Numbered from the stretch's first letter, positions 16,842-25,506 are shown. The stretch: DNA of 64,000 bases from Candidatus Enterococcus moelleringii (GCF_017377575.1 NZ_JAFREM010000002.1:62001-126000), one strand, 5' to 3'. Translations and numbers: made by a program. Notes: a model not told the origin generated them from the letters alone.

Positions 16842-17585
16842 ATGAGTCAATTTACAGATGAATTAATGAAGCAATTACGTTTTATCGGTGTTGCCAGCAA
16901 TGCCTTTATGAGCCAAAAGAAAAAACACTTAACTGGTCAAATGCGAGTGTTAGCTATTTTAGAAAAAGAAGACGGTCTGATTCAAAGTCAATTAGCCGAG
17001 ATTTTAGATTTGCGTCCAAGTTCTTTAGCGGAGCTGTTAAAGAAAATGGAAAAAAGCGGCGATGTGATTCGCAAAGAAGAAGAGCAGGATCGCCGCTTGA
17101 AGCGGGTCTTTTTAACTGAGCAAGGCAAAGAAAAAATCACCGGCTTCTCCGACAACGGCAAAGACCAGAGCGAAGAATTTTTTGCCGGTTTAAGCGAAGA
17201 AGAAAAGCAGCAGTTCGGTGAATCCTTGCAAAAAATCGCCGACGGCTGGAATGAAGAATTTCAACAACAGGCAGAGCGTTTTATTGACCCGATAGATCGT
17301 CTGCGTCAAATGCAAGATTTCCGGGAGCAGTTCGAAGGCTTTGAGGGTGATTGGCACAAGATGACCCATGATGAACGCAGAAAAATGCGAGATAAAATGC
17401 GCAAAGAAATGCATCACAATCCCTTCTTTGGCGGTCCTCATCATGGACCTGGTCCACACCACGGGCCAAAAAGCGGTCGTAGAGGTTTCCCACATGACTT
17501 CTTTGGCGGCGAATTTGATCGGGGACCTAAGCCCGCTGATCCCCGCGATTCTTCAGAAGACCAGGGAGAATGGGAAGATTTTTAA
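16842..17585 (+). CDS. MarR-family transcriptional regulator with His/Gly/Pro-rich C-terminal tail
   Basis: A 247-residue protein, well above the usual ~150 of MarR. Residues 1-~145 are a winged-helix MarR domain (QSQLAEILDLRPSSLAELLK recognition region; DRRLKRVFLTEQG wing). After an acidic linker comes a tail with HHNPFFGGPHHGPGPHHGP and a Gly/Arg/Phe segment, ending acidic. The His clusters suggest metal binding or an unstructured interaction tail. The gene follows a consensus promoter carrying two identical palindromes, so it is almost surely autorepressed. No target operon is adjacent, so other genes with TTCGGTACCGAA may form its regulon. Confidence 0.88.
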   Translation: MSQFTDELMKQLRFIGVASNAFMSQKKKHLTGQMRVLAILEKEDGLIQSQLAEILDLRPSSLAELLKKMEKSGDVIRKEEEQDRRLKRVFLTEQGKEKITGFSDNGKDQSEEFFAGLSEEEKQQFGESLQKIADGWNEEFQQQAERFIDPIDRLRQMQDFREQFEGFEGDWHKMTHDERRKMRDKMRKEMHHNPFFGGPHHGPGPHHGPKSGRRGFPHDFFGGEFDRGPKPADPRDSSEDQGEWEDF

Positions 17586-17626
17586 CCGGTCATTTTTATA
17601 AAAAAGCAAATGCTGAAGTAAACGAA

Positions 17627-17675
17627 AAGCACTGACACAGCGATCCCATTAGGACCGAGGTGCCAGTGCTTTTTT
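17627..17675. terminator. Bidirectional terminator (MarR / zinc-ribbon protein)
   Basis: AAGCACTGACAC pairs with GTGCCAGTGCTT with one mismatch and a 21-nt loop, flanked by A-rich and T-rich runs. Confidence 0.75.
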
Positions 17676-17874
17676 AGAATGCTTTAGTGATAATTTCTTG
17701 GGCGCAAGTTTCACACAAGATCGGAGCGTTCTGCAGCTCCAGATCTTTTCGGGCTTTTAATTGGCCGGCCGAATTTTTCGGTGGAAAGCGCCATTTTGTC
17801 CAAACCGTTTCATCGGTTTCGATTTGTTTCTGGCAATTATTGCAATGGAAAGTTTTAGTTGCTGGATCAAACAT
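17674..17874 (-). CDS. Small zinc-ribbon-like protein (four cysteines)
   Basis: A 66-residue protein with two CxxC pairs, FHCNNCQKQI near residue 10 and PILCETCAQE near residue 54, separated by a basic, Trp-containing linker. This is the layout of a small treble-clef or zinc-ribbon protein. I do not recognise a named family. It follows a tiny membrane ORF on the same strand with a 12-nt gap that contains its ribosome binding site, CTAGGAGGTCTC. Confidence 0.7.
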   Translation of the reverse strand: MFDPATKTFHCNNCQKQIETDETVWTKWRFPPKNSAGQLKARKDLELQNAPILCETCAQEIITKAF

Positions 17875-17885
17875 GGTGAGACCTC

Positions 17886-18017
17886 CTAGTCATTCATCTG
17901 CCTTTTCGCCTTTTCGGCATCCTGAATCCCGTGCCTTACCGCCAATCGAATAATGCCATAAAGAACCAACGCACCAAAAGCAACATATATAAGCCCAAAT
18001 AAATTACTCAGCAGCAT
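17886..18017 (-). CDS. Tiny single-pass membrane protein (43 aa)
   Basis: ATG at 18017, preceded by AGGGGTGTTACT, opens a 43-codon frame ending in TAG at 17886. The product begins MLLSNLFGLIYVAFGALVLY, a single membrane helix, and continues with a basic, then amphipathic, charged tail (IRLAVRHG, DAEKAKRQMND). It lies 11 nt upstream of the zinc-ribbon gene in the same direction, so they probably form an operon. Small size and no family make this tentative, but the ribosome binding site and membrane profile are good. Confidence 0.6.
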   Translation of the reverse strand: MLLSNLFGLIYVAFGALVLYGIIRLAVRHGIQDAEKAKRQMND

Positions 18018-18091
18018 AGTAACACCCCTGCTTTAATTATAGCAGAAATTATTTTCCGATTTTTAGTAGAAGAACACAAAATCTCCCCAAA

Positions 18092-18116
18092 GAAAAAAGA
18101 CCCTGCTGGAGAGTCT
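18092..18116 (-). terminator. Terminator overlapping the stop codon of the 81-aa protein gene
   Basis: On the minus strand AGACTC-TCCAGCA-GGGTCT is followed by TTTTTTCTTT; the stem begins inside the TAG stop codon. Confidence 0.7.
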
Positions 18117-18360
18117 ACTTAAACTTAACGCTTTGTTCACTTAACTGCTTCATCAATTCTTCTACATAAGCAGCTTGAAAATCTTTCCGGAAAGAATCCA
18201 GAAATTCATTTAACATTTTATCGAAAACGACTTCTGAGGAATCCAACAATTCTTTAGGTGAAGCATATTCGGCAACAATTGACGCGCTGTCGAAGGAATC
18301 GGCCACATTTTCCGAGACCTTCTTCATTAGTGAAACAATATCAACTTGTGTTCGTAGCAT
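18115..18360 (-). CDS. Hypothetical small acidic helical protein
   Basis: An 81-residue soluble protein, mostly predicted helix, with acidic clusters and a lysine-rich C-terminus (EELMKQLSEQSVKFK). I chose the ATG at 18360 because GAGGTGGT lies just ahead; an ATG ten codons upstream has no such site. The family is not recognised. It stands alone, with a terminator at its 3' end. Confidence 0.6.
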   Translation of the reverse strand: MLRTQVDIVSLMKKVSENVADSFDSASIVAEYASPKELLDSSEVVFDKMLNEFLDSFRKDFQAAYVEELMKQLSEQSVKFK

Positions 18361-18460
18361 AAAAACCACCTCTTTGCCTGAGTGTAACACAAATGGGTGA
18401 GAATTTAAGGAAAGTCAGGGATATTGGAGGAAACGATTGGAAATTTACCAATGTCTATAG

Positions 18461-18607
<147 letters not shown>

Positions 18608-18644
18608 TAAAACTGCCTTTTTTCTGCAAGATCGAAAGGTGAGT

Positions 18645-20024
18645 ATGTTGAAGAACGCTTTTTTAGGGATCGATGTGGGAACCACCGCCATCAAAATTGG
18701 CGTAATTGAAGAAAATCGGTTGGTTTATGAAACGTCCGTCAAATTGACGACTTATGTGGATGGACCAGTGAAGTTTCAGCAGTCCGCTGAACTGGAGGCA
18801 GCCTTTGTTCAAGGGGTGAAAAGCATCCCCAGCGAAATTCGCGCCGCCGTCAGCAATGTCAGCTTCAGTACCGCGATGCATAGTGTCATGCCGGTAGTGG
18901 ATGGTGTGGCCGGAAAGATTTTTATCTGGTCGGACGAACAAGCCAGCGAAGTCATCGAAGAGTTCCGGAAAACGGATCTCGCCAAACACTTCTACCAAAG
19001 AACCGGCACGCCGATTCATGCCATGTCGCCTTTTGCCAAGATTCTTTATTTCGGGCAGCAAAAAAGCTATCCCAAGAATGTGAAGTGGTGGGGAATCAAG
19101 GAACTGTTAATGGAATACTTCACCGGAAAAGCCCGAATCGATTACTCGGTGGCTTCAGCTACCGGATTGTTCAATCTGGAAACTTTAACCTGGGACCCAG
19201 AAATTTTAAACTACCTGGAAGTAGCGCCGAAGCAATTAGCTGAACTGACGGATACCACCGCGGCATTTCCGATCGACTCCGGTGCCGCAACTTCATTGGG
19301 CTTAGCGCCGGATGTTACTGTGATTACCGGTGCCAGCGATGGTTGTTTAACCGCTTATGCTAGTTATTATCGCACCGGAAATACCAGCAGTTTAACGATC
19401 GGGACTAGTGCCGCCGTCCGGAATATTACTCAGCAAACCCATTTTGATGCCGAAAAGCAGAATTTCTGCTATTACCTGGATCAGGAGCATTATGTGATTG
19501 GCGCGCCCTCGAATAATGGCGGTTGCGTGTTGGCTTGGGCCTCTCAAGCGATTGGCGAACCGGAGACTTTTTATCAAAAGCTGCCGAATAATTTAGCTGC
19601 CTCACCAATTGGTGCTAAAGGCCTGCGCTTCTTTCCTTATCTCAACGGCGAACGGGCCCCTTTTTGGTCAGCCAATAAAAAAGCTGAGTTTAAGCATGTA
19701 ACCGTGGAGCATACGAAAATTGATATGATTCGTGGTGTTGTGGAAGGAATGCTGATGAACATTCGTATTTTGTGTGAGATGGTGGGGGCGCGGGATGGCT
19801 TATCTGTCAGCGGCGGCTTTTTCCAAACGGAAGCCTTAACCCAAATGACCGCCGATCTATTGGGCCTGCCTTGTATGTATGCCGAAGAAAACGAACCGCT
19901 TTTTGGGATTTACTATTTGATTCACCAGCCAGAAAGAATTGTTGAAGCCGGCAAGACATTCGTGCCAAATGAAGCAGTTAGTCAGCAAAATCAAGAGCTG
20001 GCTCAACATTATTTTGATGAATAA
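18645..20024 (+). CDS. FGGY-family carbohydrate kinase (gluconate kinase-like)
   Basis: A 459-residue kinase, slightly shorter than the usual ~500. The N-terminal FLGIDVGTTAIKIGVIEE binds the sugar-kinase phosphate; FIWSDEQAS supplies the catalytic Asp; VITGASDGCLTAY and LTIGTSAAVR form the second ATPase-fold domain, and SVSGGFFQTEA is the adenosine motif. The best match is the gluconokinase branch of Firmicutes. No oxidative-pathway gene is adjacent, so the substrate is unproven. The ATG at 18645 follows AAAGGTGAG; an in-frame ATG 27 codons upstream would add an unlikely extension before the FLGIDVG strand. Confidence 0.85.
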   Translation: MLKNAFLGIDVGTTAIKIGVIEENRLVYETSVKLTTYVDGPVKFQQSAELEAAFVQGVKSIPSEIRAAVSNVSFSTAMHSVMPVVDGVAGKIFIWSDEQASEVIEEFRKTDLAKHFYQRTGTPIHAMSPFAKILYFGQQKSYPKNVKWWGIKELLMEYFTGKARIDYSVASATGLFNLETLTWDPEILNYLEVAPKQLAELTDTTAAFPIDSGAATSLGLAPDVTVITGASDGCLTAYASYYRTGNTSSLTIGTSAAVRNITQQTHFDAEKQNFCYYLDQEHYVIGAPSNNGGCVLAWASQAIGEPETFYQKLPNNLAASPIGAKGLRFFPYLNGERAPFWSANKKAEFKHVTVEHTKIDMIRGVVEGMLMNIRILCEMVGARDGLSVSGGFFQTEALTQMTADLLGLPCMYAEENEPLFGIYYLIHQPERIVEAGKTFVPNEAVSQQNQELAQHYFDE

Positions 20025-20058
20025 AAAATCGACGAGACCATACATCTCGTCGATTTTT
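20024..20058. terminator. Bidirectional terminator (FGGY kinase / CapA-like)
   Basis: A 14-bp stem AAAAATCGACGAGA / TCTCGTCGATTTTT with a 7-nt loop lies between convergent genes. Confidence 0.9.
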
Positions 20059-20062
20059 CAAT

Positions 20063-21205
20063 TTAATAAACCAATTCGGCTTTATCATTCATAATTTCGT
20101 TCACTCGATTAATAAAATACTCCCGGGACATATCCTGGCCGCCATAGACGTGGAGCATGTGCTGATTTGCCAGTTCATCGGTGTAGTCTTTTAAAGCATA
20201 GACGGAATAGGTCTGATAATTATCGCCAATGTAAGTAATCGTTGGCCAAAAAGCAACATCGGTGAAGGAAACCTTATCCTCCGCCTTGTCGTAATTAATT
20301 TTCCAGCGGGCCATACCGCCAAGCATTTGATCAGGTTCAGCTTGCGAAGAAATAAAGTTGCCTAATGAATAAATCACTAAGGTTTCGTTTCCGCCGCTGC
20401 CGGTCACATAATCCACCGGCTGAATCACGTGAGGGTGTCCACCGACAATCACATCCACGCCAGCATCGCTAAGCAGTTGAGCCAAACGCTCCTGTTCCGC
20501 ATCCTGCACAAACTGGTACTCCTGACCCCAATGCATACTGACCACTTGCACATCGCTGATCTTATTCAGTTCTTCCATGTCCTGCCGGATCACATCATCA
20601 TCCATCAAATTAACCAGATATTCTTTGCCATCTGGCAGTACGTAACCGTTCAGTCCGTAAGTATAGGTAGTGAAGCCAACTTTAACACCATTGATTTCTC
20701 TAACCTTCAGCTTCTCATCCTGAGGAGCTTTTCGGGAGCCAGTCACCATCGTATCCGGATAGTTTTGCTCCAGATAGGTTAGCTGATTGACAATCCCCGG
20801 CTCGCCGCGATCCATCGAGTGGTTACTGGCGGCTGCCAGCCAGTTAAAGCCGGCATTATTGACGGCATCTAAAACTTCCGTCGGACCATTAAAGGACGGG
20901 TAACCGGACAAACCTAACTCTTCACCGGCACAAATGGTTTCCAAATTAATGTAGGAAACATCGGCATCCTCGGTTAAATAACGAGTGGGCTCATACATCG
21001 AGTTAAAGTTATAGCTGCCGTCGGGAGTCTGATTGTTCATATAAATGAAGTCATGAATCAAATTATCCCCCACCGCTGAGAAGGAAATTTCCACCGGCTT
21101 GCTGCCGGCTCGGCTGTCGATTTGCAGCTCTCTTTTTTCGACTGCCCCTTTACTGCACCCTGCTAACACCAACACTAAGGCAATTCCTGCCAACAACTTT
21201 TTCAT
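20063..21205 (-). CDS. CapA-family (PGA_cap) metallophosphatase-like lipoprotein
   Basis: A 380-residue lipoprotein: signal peptide MKKLLAGIALVLVLAGCSKG with a lipobox (LAGC, Cys17). The mature part carries the CapA metallophosphoesterase-like pattern: SAVGDNLIHD, INLETICAG, AASNHSMDRG, VSMHWGQEY and VIVGGHPHVIQ, the last holding a His-x-His pair. CapA proteins take part in poly-gamma-glutamate capsule formation, but many Gram-positive homologues have no known capsule partner, and no pgs genes are seen here. It is a single-gene unit. Confidence 0.9.
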   Translation of the reverse strand: MKKLLAGIALVLVLAGCSKGAVEKRELQIDSRAGSKPVEISFSAVGDNLIHDFIYMNNQTPDGSYNFNSMYEPTRYLTEDADVSYINLETICAGEELGLSGYPSFNGPTEVLDAVNNAGFNWLAAASNHSMDRGEPGIVNQLTYLEQNYPDTMVTGSRKAPQDEKLKVREINGVKVGFTTYTYGLNGYVLPDGKEYLVNLMDDDVIRQDMEELNKISDVQVVSMHWGQEYQFVQDAEQERLAQLLSDAGVDVIVGGHPHVIQPVDYVTGSGGNETLVIYSLGNFISSQAEPDQMLGGMARWKINYDKAEDKVSFTDVAFWPTITYIGDNYQTYSVYALKDYTDELANQHMLHVYGGQDMSREYFINRVNEIMNDKAELVY

Positions 21206-21260
21206 TTAACCCAAACTCCTTGTTTTTCAATTTTGATTTTGACTCAAATCATCGATTAAA

Positions 21261-21989
21261 TTAAGGTGATTCCTCAACAAATTCCTGCACGATATATTCC
21301 AATAACAGCATCAACTTCCCAAAAAAGCTGTTGTATTTTATGTTTTGGCTGTCTAGCGGCCGTTCATCCTCCACCTCGAAGCTGATGGTGGCTAACTGCT
21401 TCGCCCGGGAATCTAAATTACCGGTGAAAAGGATATTTGGAATCCCTCTTTCCTGACAAAAGGTCATTTTTTCAATGACTTTTTGCGTTTCTCCGGATTT
21501 AGAAATACTGATCAGCATGCTGATGTTCTCGGTATTGTTGCTGATGATGCCGGAAGAATCACCAGCATTGACAAACAGCGTCTTGATCCCATTCACCAAA
21601 AGCTTTTTATGTAAGTAATCCGCCACAATACTGGAGAAGCCGGTCGCATAGATGGTTATAAATTTGTCCTTGTTATTCGCGTAAAATTCCTTCATCCCGA
21701 CAATGGAGGGTTCGATCTTTTGCGTGTCGATATTAAAATCAATCGTCGCCGAAACTCCTTGACTGCTGGTGCGAAATTGATTCTTCAAAAAATAGAACAG
21801 CTCCAGATACCCAGAAAATTCCAGTTTTTGGGCCAGTCGAACAATTGCAGCCGGAGAGGTAAATAAGCGCTGAGCCAATTCCCGTAAGGAAACGCCTTCC
21901 AATTGATCGACATGGCTAATCAAGTACTCAAGAATCTCCTGCTCATTGGCTGAGAGCTTTTTGCCCTTCATAATAATATCCAGATCCAT
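21261..21989 (-). CDS. RpiR/MurR-family transcriptional regulator
   Basis: A 242-residue regulator with an N-terminal RpiR HTH (about 1-75; SLRELAQRLFTSPAAIVRLA, then KLEFSGYLELFYFLK) and a C-terminal SIS sugar-phosphate domain (about 105-235; IYATGFSSIVADYLHKK and LISISKSGETQKV). The ATG at 21989 follows GAGGAGGAG with 7-nt spacing; upstream codons are unlikely. It is transcribed in the same direction as the CapA-like gene, whose start is 55 bp downstream of its stop, but the target genes are not obvious. Confidence 0.9.
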   Translation of the reverse strand: MDLDIIMKGKKLSANEQEILEYLISHVDQLEGVSLRELAQRLFTSPAAIVRLAQKLEFSGYLELFYFLKNQFRTSSQGVSATIDFNIDTQKIEPSIVGMKEFYANNKDKFITIYATGFSSIVADYLHKKLLVNGIKTLFVNAGDSSGIISNNTENISMLISISKSGETQKVIEKMTFCQERGIPNILFTGNLDSRAKQLATISFEVEDERPLDSQNIKYNSFFGKLMLLLEYIVQEFVEESP

Positions 21990-22157
21990 CTGACAACTCC
22001 TCCTCATTACAAAAATAAGTATAGCATAACAGCGCTTAATGGAGGCTAGAAAATGAAGAGACTGCTATCTACTAACATTCTTAATTTTTCATTAAGAATC
22101 GCCGAGACTAGGGCTCTCTATCGGTTAAACTAAAAGAAAAGGCTGAGGAGGGATGAG

Positions 22158-22376
22158 TTGATTTCAACTATACCAAATAAAAAATATGTCCGTCTTGAAC
22201 AGCGAGTATTGTCACGAACCTTGTCAGAAATCGTTTTTGCTCACGAAAATTATGCCCATCGTATTGGAACAGAAAAGTCTTGTTCCTTTTGTAAAAAATA
22301 TCGCCAATTGCGGAAGCAGCTGCTTCGCAATACTGAGCTCTTAAAGGAAATGAGAGAGGAAGAAGCAAATGAATAG
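22158..22376 (+). CDS. Small basic protein with CxxC motif, first gene of an overlapping trio
   Basis: A 72-residue, strongly basic protein starting at TTG after GAGGAGGGATGAG. It contains one SCSFCKKYRQLRKQ segment and ends with a charged, probably helical tail. The stop overlaps the next gene by 8 nt. The family is not recognised. The CxxC and basic residues would fit a metal or nucleic-acid contact, but this is a guess. Confidence 0.6.
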   Translation: MISTIPNKKYVRLEQRVLSRTLSEIVFAHENYAHRIGTEKSCSFCKKYRQLRKQLLRNTELLKEMREEEANE

Positions 22377-22635
22377 TCATCGACCGCCTACTTTTTTATG
22401 TGAAGTCCAAATTAATCAGTATAACCAGCAGTTTTCTGTGGGCGATCAGGTGACGTTTTCGATCCAAGACAACGCCCGGCAGCTAGCCGGAACGGTCCTC
22501 AAAAAATACACCAACAGCTGCTTAATTGATATTACCCAAACGAATGCGCTAAATAAACGAGAACAGGAAATCTATAATGGCCGGGTGGTGGTTAATTATA
22601 GGAAGATCAACGAGGTGAAAATCCATGAACAGTGA
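22369..22635 (+). CDS. Small beta-rich protein, second gene of the trio
   Basis: An 88-residue protein dominated by short beta-strand-like segments (FSVGDQVTFSIQD, LAGTVLKKYTNSCLIDI, NGRVVVNYRKI), which suggests a small SH3-like barrel. The ATG lies inside the end of the preceding gene, and its own stop overlaps the third gene by 11 nt. No family is recognised. Confidence 0.6.
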   Translation: MNSHRPPTFLCEVQINQYNQQFSVGDQVTFSIQDNARQLAGTVLKKYTNSCLIDITQTNALNKREQEIYNGRVVVNYRKINEVKIHEQ

Positions 22636-22834
22636 AACCTTTGAAGAGCTGGAGCTGTATGTTCAAACCCTCGCCTTCCAAGTCGAAGGACTCCGCAAAC
22701 AATACACAGATGCCAAGGCCCAGCAATCCCTACAGCAGCTGGAAAAAGATTATCACCGCTGCAAAGAAATGTACGACCAGGAAGTCTCTAAAATGAAGAA
22801 GCACGAACCGAAGAAAGTTTTAGAGGAATGGTAA
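22625..22834 (+). CDS. Small coiled-coil protein, third gene of the trio
   Basis: A 69-residue acidic/basic helical protein with a heptad-like pattern (ELELYVQTLAFQVEGLRKQY, then QQSLQQLEKDYHRCKEMYDQ). CGAGGTGAAAATCC upstream provides the ribosome binding site. It ends at a terminator shared with the convergent oxidoreductase operon. Function is unknown. The tight overlaps suggest the three products act together. Confidence 0.6.
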   Translation: MNSETFEELELYVQTLAFQVEGLRKQYTDAKAQQSLQQLEKDYHRCKEMYDQEVSKMKKHEPKKVLEEW

Positions 22835-22837
22835 AAA

Positions 22838-22874
22838 ATGGTCCAGCGCAGGAAGGTTTCCCGTGCTGGACCAT
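22838..22874. terminator. Bidirectional terminator
   Basis: ATGGTCCAGC pairs with GCTGGACCAT; on the minus strand it is followed by TTTTTT, ending the oxidoreductase operon. The plus-strand tail is weaker. Confidence 0.75.
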
Positions 22875-22888
22875 TACTATTTTATGAT

Positions 22889-24829
22889 TTACACGGCACT
22901 GCCGGCATAGAAGCCATCACGGATAGCATCGCCGATCTTGCCAATTTTACTACTGTCGCCTACCACACGAGTCTTAGTGTGGTATTTTTCTTTAATACCG
23001 TCTACTGTAGTCAGCACCGGTTTCATACCAAAGGCGTTAATTACGGTATCCGCCAAGACTTTCTCCGTCGTGCCATCTGCCTTCTCAACCACAACACCAT
23101 CGGCTTCAATCGCCGCAACCTTGGTACTTGTCAGTATTTCCACATTGTTGGCCGCCAACGCATTCATTAAGGAAATTCGATTGATAAACATCGCATCTTC
23201 AGCCGCGGCTTCCTTCATTTCAATAATGGTTACCTGTTTGTTCATTTCATCGGCCATTTCCAAGGCGCCATCACAACCAGTGGAACCACCGCCACAAACG
23301 ACAATCTTGTCGCCTTTAATCAATGATTCATCCCGGTGAGCTGCCACCATGGTCACGACATTTGGCAAATCAATCCCTGGAATATTTGGTACCAACGGTT
23401 CAGCGCCGCAGCCGACAAAGATTTGATCGCATTCAGCTAAAATCGGATCATCTGCTGAGACAAAAGTATTCAACTGAACATCGACACCTAATTTTCCTAA
23501 TTGTGTTTCGTACCAGTCGCTTAAAAGCTGGATATTGTTCTTGAATTTAGCAGTGGCTACATCCCGCATGATTCCGCCTAGGCGATTATTGGCCTCAAAC
23601 AGAGTCACTTTATGTCCTCGCAAAGCTGCTACCCGAGCGGCTTCCATTCCGGCTGCCCCGCCGCCGACTACTACAACGTGTTTTTGTTTGTCCGCTGCTT
23701 CTAATTTAAAGCGTCGTTCTTCCATCGCTTGAATGTTCACTGAACAGCTAAGTTTGGTGTGATTATTCCAGATGCGGCCGATACAATTTTCGTTGCAGCG
23801 GATACAAGGGCGCACGTCCTCACGTTGGCCTGCCAGCAATTTATTCGGCAAATCTGGATCAGCGATTAAGCCACGACCAATCATGGCAAAGTCGACATTG
23901 CCGGATTCGATTAACTCCAAGGCCGATTCTGGATTATGAGTTCCGGCATTCATTAATGGAATCTTCACGGCTTTACGAGCGGCTTCAGTAACGTAAGACA
24001 TACAAGATTCCCCTAAATAAGAAGGAGGGAAGATGTAGTCCAAGGTTTCGTAACAACCAGCATCAATATCCAGCGCATCGACGCCTTCTTCTTCTAATAA
24101 CTGAATCAATGGAATCGAATCCTCTAGCGTCCGACCGCCTTCAAAGCGATGATCTAAGGAAATCCGGAAAAGAATCGGCATATCCGGACCAACCGCTTTA
24201 CGAATGGCCTGAATAATTTCTCTTGGGAAGCGGGCAAAGTTTTCTGGTGAACCGCCATATTCATCGGTCCGTTTATTCCAAACCGGTGACATAAACTGAT
24301 CCACTAAATAACCGGCATGGGCATGAATTTCCACCGCGTCAAAGCCGGCATCTCTAGCTAAACCGGCCGCAAAAGTAAAGCCGTCCATCACCGCTTGGAT
24401 ATCTTCTTTGGTCATCTCGCGACACGGAACATTGGGGTCAAAGGCTGACGGAATCGGTGATGCTGACATCGGCGGTCGTCCCAAAGTATCCGGAAAGGCA
24501 TTTCGTCCGGTACCGCACGTAATTTGGCAAACAACCTTAGTACCATAACGATGAATTGAATCACACATGGAGGTCAAAGCTGGCATAACTGTAAAGGAAT
24601 CCAACGTTCCCTCCATCGATCCTTGAGCAATTTCTTCGTTCAAAGGCTGGCAGCCTAAAATAATCATACCGGCGCCGCCTTTAGCCCGTTCCACAAAATA
24701 ATCAATTTCCTGTTCGTCTTTGCGACCGCTGGCAAAGGCCGAGTTGGTGCCCATCGGCGACATCACAATTCGGTTTTTTACTTCCATCTTGCCGATTTTA
24801 AAGGGGGTAAAAAGTGCATCATAGTTCAT
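22889..24829 (-). CDS. NADH:flavin oxidoreductase, Old-Yellow-Enzyme + Fe-S + FAD domains (BaiCD/enoate-reductase-like)
   Basis: A 646-residue three-domain enzyme. The N-terminal TIM barrel (about 1-340) binds FMN (IVMSPMGTNSAFASG; EIHAHAGYLVDQFMSP; NAGTHNPESALELIESG). A cysteine cluster CIRCNENCIGRIWNN followed by LSCSVN binds a [4Fe-4S] centre. The C-terminal half has two Rossmann motifs, VVVVGGGAAGMEAARVAALRG for FAD and KIVVCGGGSTGCDGALEMA for NAD(P)H. This is the layout of 2,4-dienoyl-CoA reductase, trimethylamine dehydrogenase, BaiCD/BaiH and enoate reductase. The substrate is not determinable. It is co-transcribed downstream of a DUF3237 protein gene. Confidence 0.9.
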   Translation of the reverse strand: MNYDALFTPFKIGKMEVKNRIVMSPMGTNSAFASGRKDEQEIDYFVERAKGGAGMIILGCQPLNEEIAQGSMEGTLDSFTVMPALTSMCDSIHRYGTKVVCQITCGTGRNAFPDTLGRPPMSASPIPSAFDPNVPCREMTKEDIQAVMDGFTFAAGLARDAGFDAVEIHAHAGYLVDQFMSPVWNKRTDEYGGSPENFARFPREIIQAIRKAVGPDMPILFRISLDHRFEGGRTLEDSIPLIQLLEEEGVDALDIDAGCYETLDYIFPPSYLGESCMSYVTEAARKAVKIPLMNAGTHNPESALELIESGNVDFAMIGRGLIADPDLPNKLLAGQREDVRPCIRCNENCIGRIWNNHTKLSCSVNIQAMEERRFKLEAADKQKHVVVVGGGAAGMEAARVAALRGHKVTLFEANNRLGGIMRDVATAKFKNNIQLLSDWYETQLGKLGVDVQLNTFVSADDPILAECDQIFVGCGAEPLVPNIPGIDLPNVVTMVAAHRDESLIKGDKIVVCGGGSTGCDGALEMADEMNKQVTIIEMKEAAAEDAMFINRISLMNALAANNVEILTSTKVAAIEADGVVVEKADGTTEKVLADTVINAFGMKPVLTTVDGIKEKYHTKTRVVGDSSKIGKIGDAIRDGFYAGSAV

Positions 24830-24844
24830 AAATTTCCCTGCTTT

Positions 24845-25354
24845 CTATTCGTCTTTAGCAAAAGGTGTCGCGTAATAGCGATATACGTCATACTGGATCA
24901 CAATCGGATCGCTGGTGAAATCCACCCGTCCAATTCCGAAGCAAGCAATGCGGTTGCACCAATCGTAACGAGGATCATCTGTGTCTAAGACTGGCATCGG
25001 CTGTGTGCCCATCACTGGCGGGAATTTCCCGTTGGCATAATCCGCTGCAGCTTCTTCTGAACCAAGATCAATCCGGCCTTTATAGAACATATTGATATTT
25101 GCGCCATCATCCGTTTCGATCATTGTCCGGCAATCTACATCGACAATTCCGTTTGGATGAACAGTAGACCAATCGGCGCCTACTGGTAAAATTTTCCCCT
25201 GCAGCTTGGGTCCCCATACTTTTCCGCCAGCAATCGTGCCAGTCACGCGGGTTCCGCCGGTTGGCAGCTTTTGAATGAACATATTGGCATCCACATCAAT
25301 CGAATAAGTGAAAATGTGTTCAATCTCAAATTTGTTTAATTGAAAATCTTCCAT
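24845..25354 (-). CDS. DUF3237-family protein
   Basis: A 169-residue beta-rich protein of the DUF3237 family: FEIEHIFTYSIDVDA begins the barrel, then TRVTGTIAGGKVWGPKL, GADWSTVHPNGIVDVDCRTM and MFYKGRIDLGSE. The ATG at 25354 is placed 8 nt after AAAGGAGATG; longer frames upstream run through the promoter region. It is the first gene of a two-gene operon with the flavin oxidoreductase, so it may serve the same substrate. Confidence 0.82.
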   Translation of the reverse strand: MEDFQLNKFEIEHIFTYSIDVDANMFIQKLPTGGTRVTGTIAGGKVWGPKLQGKILPVGADWSTVHPNGIVDVDCRTMIETDDGANINMFYKGRIDLGSEEAAADYANGKFPPVMGTQPMPVLDTDDPRYDWCNRIACFGIGRVDFTSDPIVIQYDVYRYYATPFAKDE

Positions 25355-25398
25355 TTTTAGCATCTCCTTTGTTTTTAACTCTTGTGAAAATAGTATCA

Positions 25399-25412
25399 TG
25401 ATAGCGTTTTGA
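25399..25412 (-). promoter_or_regulatory. cre-like site in the divergent promoter region
   Basis: TGATAGCGTTTTGA differs from the degenerate CcpA cre consensus at two positions. It lies about 45 bp upstream of the DUF3237 start. TCAAAAACGC at 25452-25461 is a near inverse copy of its GCGTTTTGA half, so a regulator binding both is also possible. Confidence 0.35.
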
Positions 25413-25506
25413 TTCCATTGGTGAAAAGAATGATTTTTCAATCCCTTATCGTCAAAAACGCCAAGAGATGCTAAAATTGAGGTAATTGGGATCGGGGGAA
25501 AAGCAA

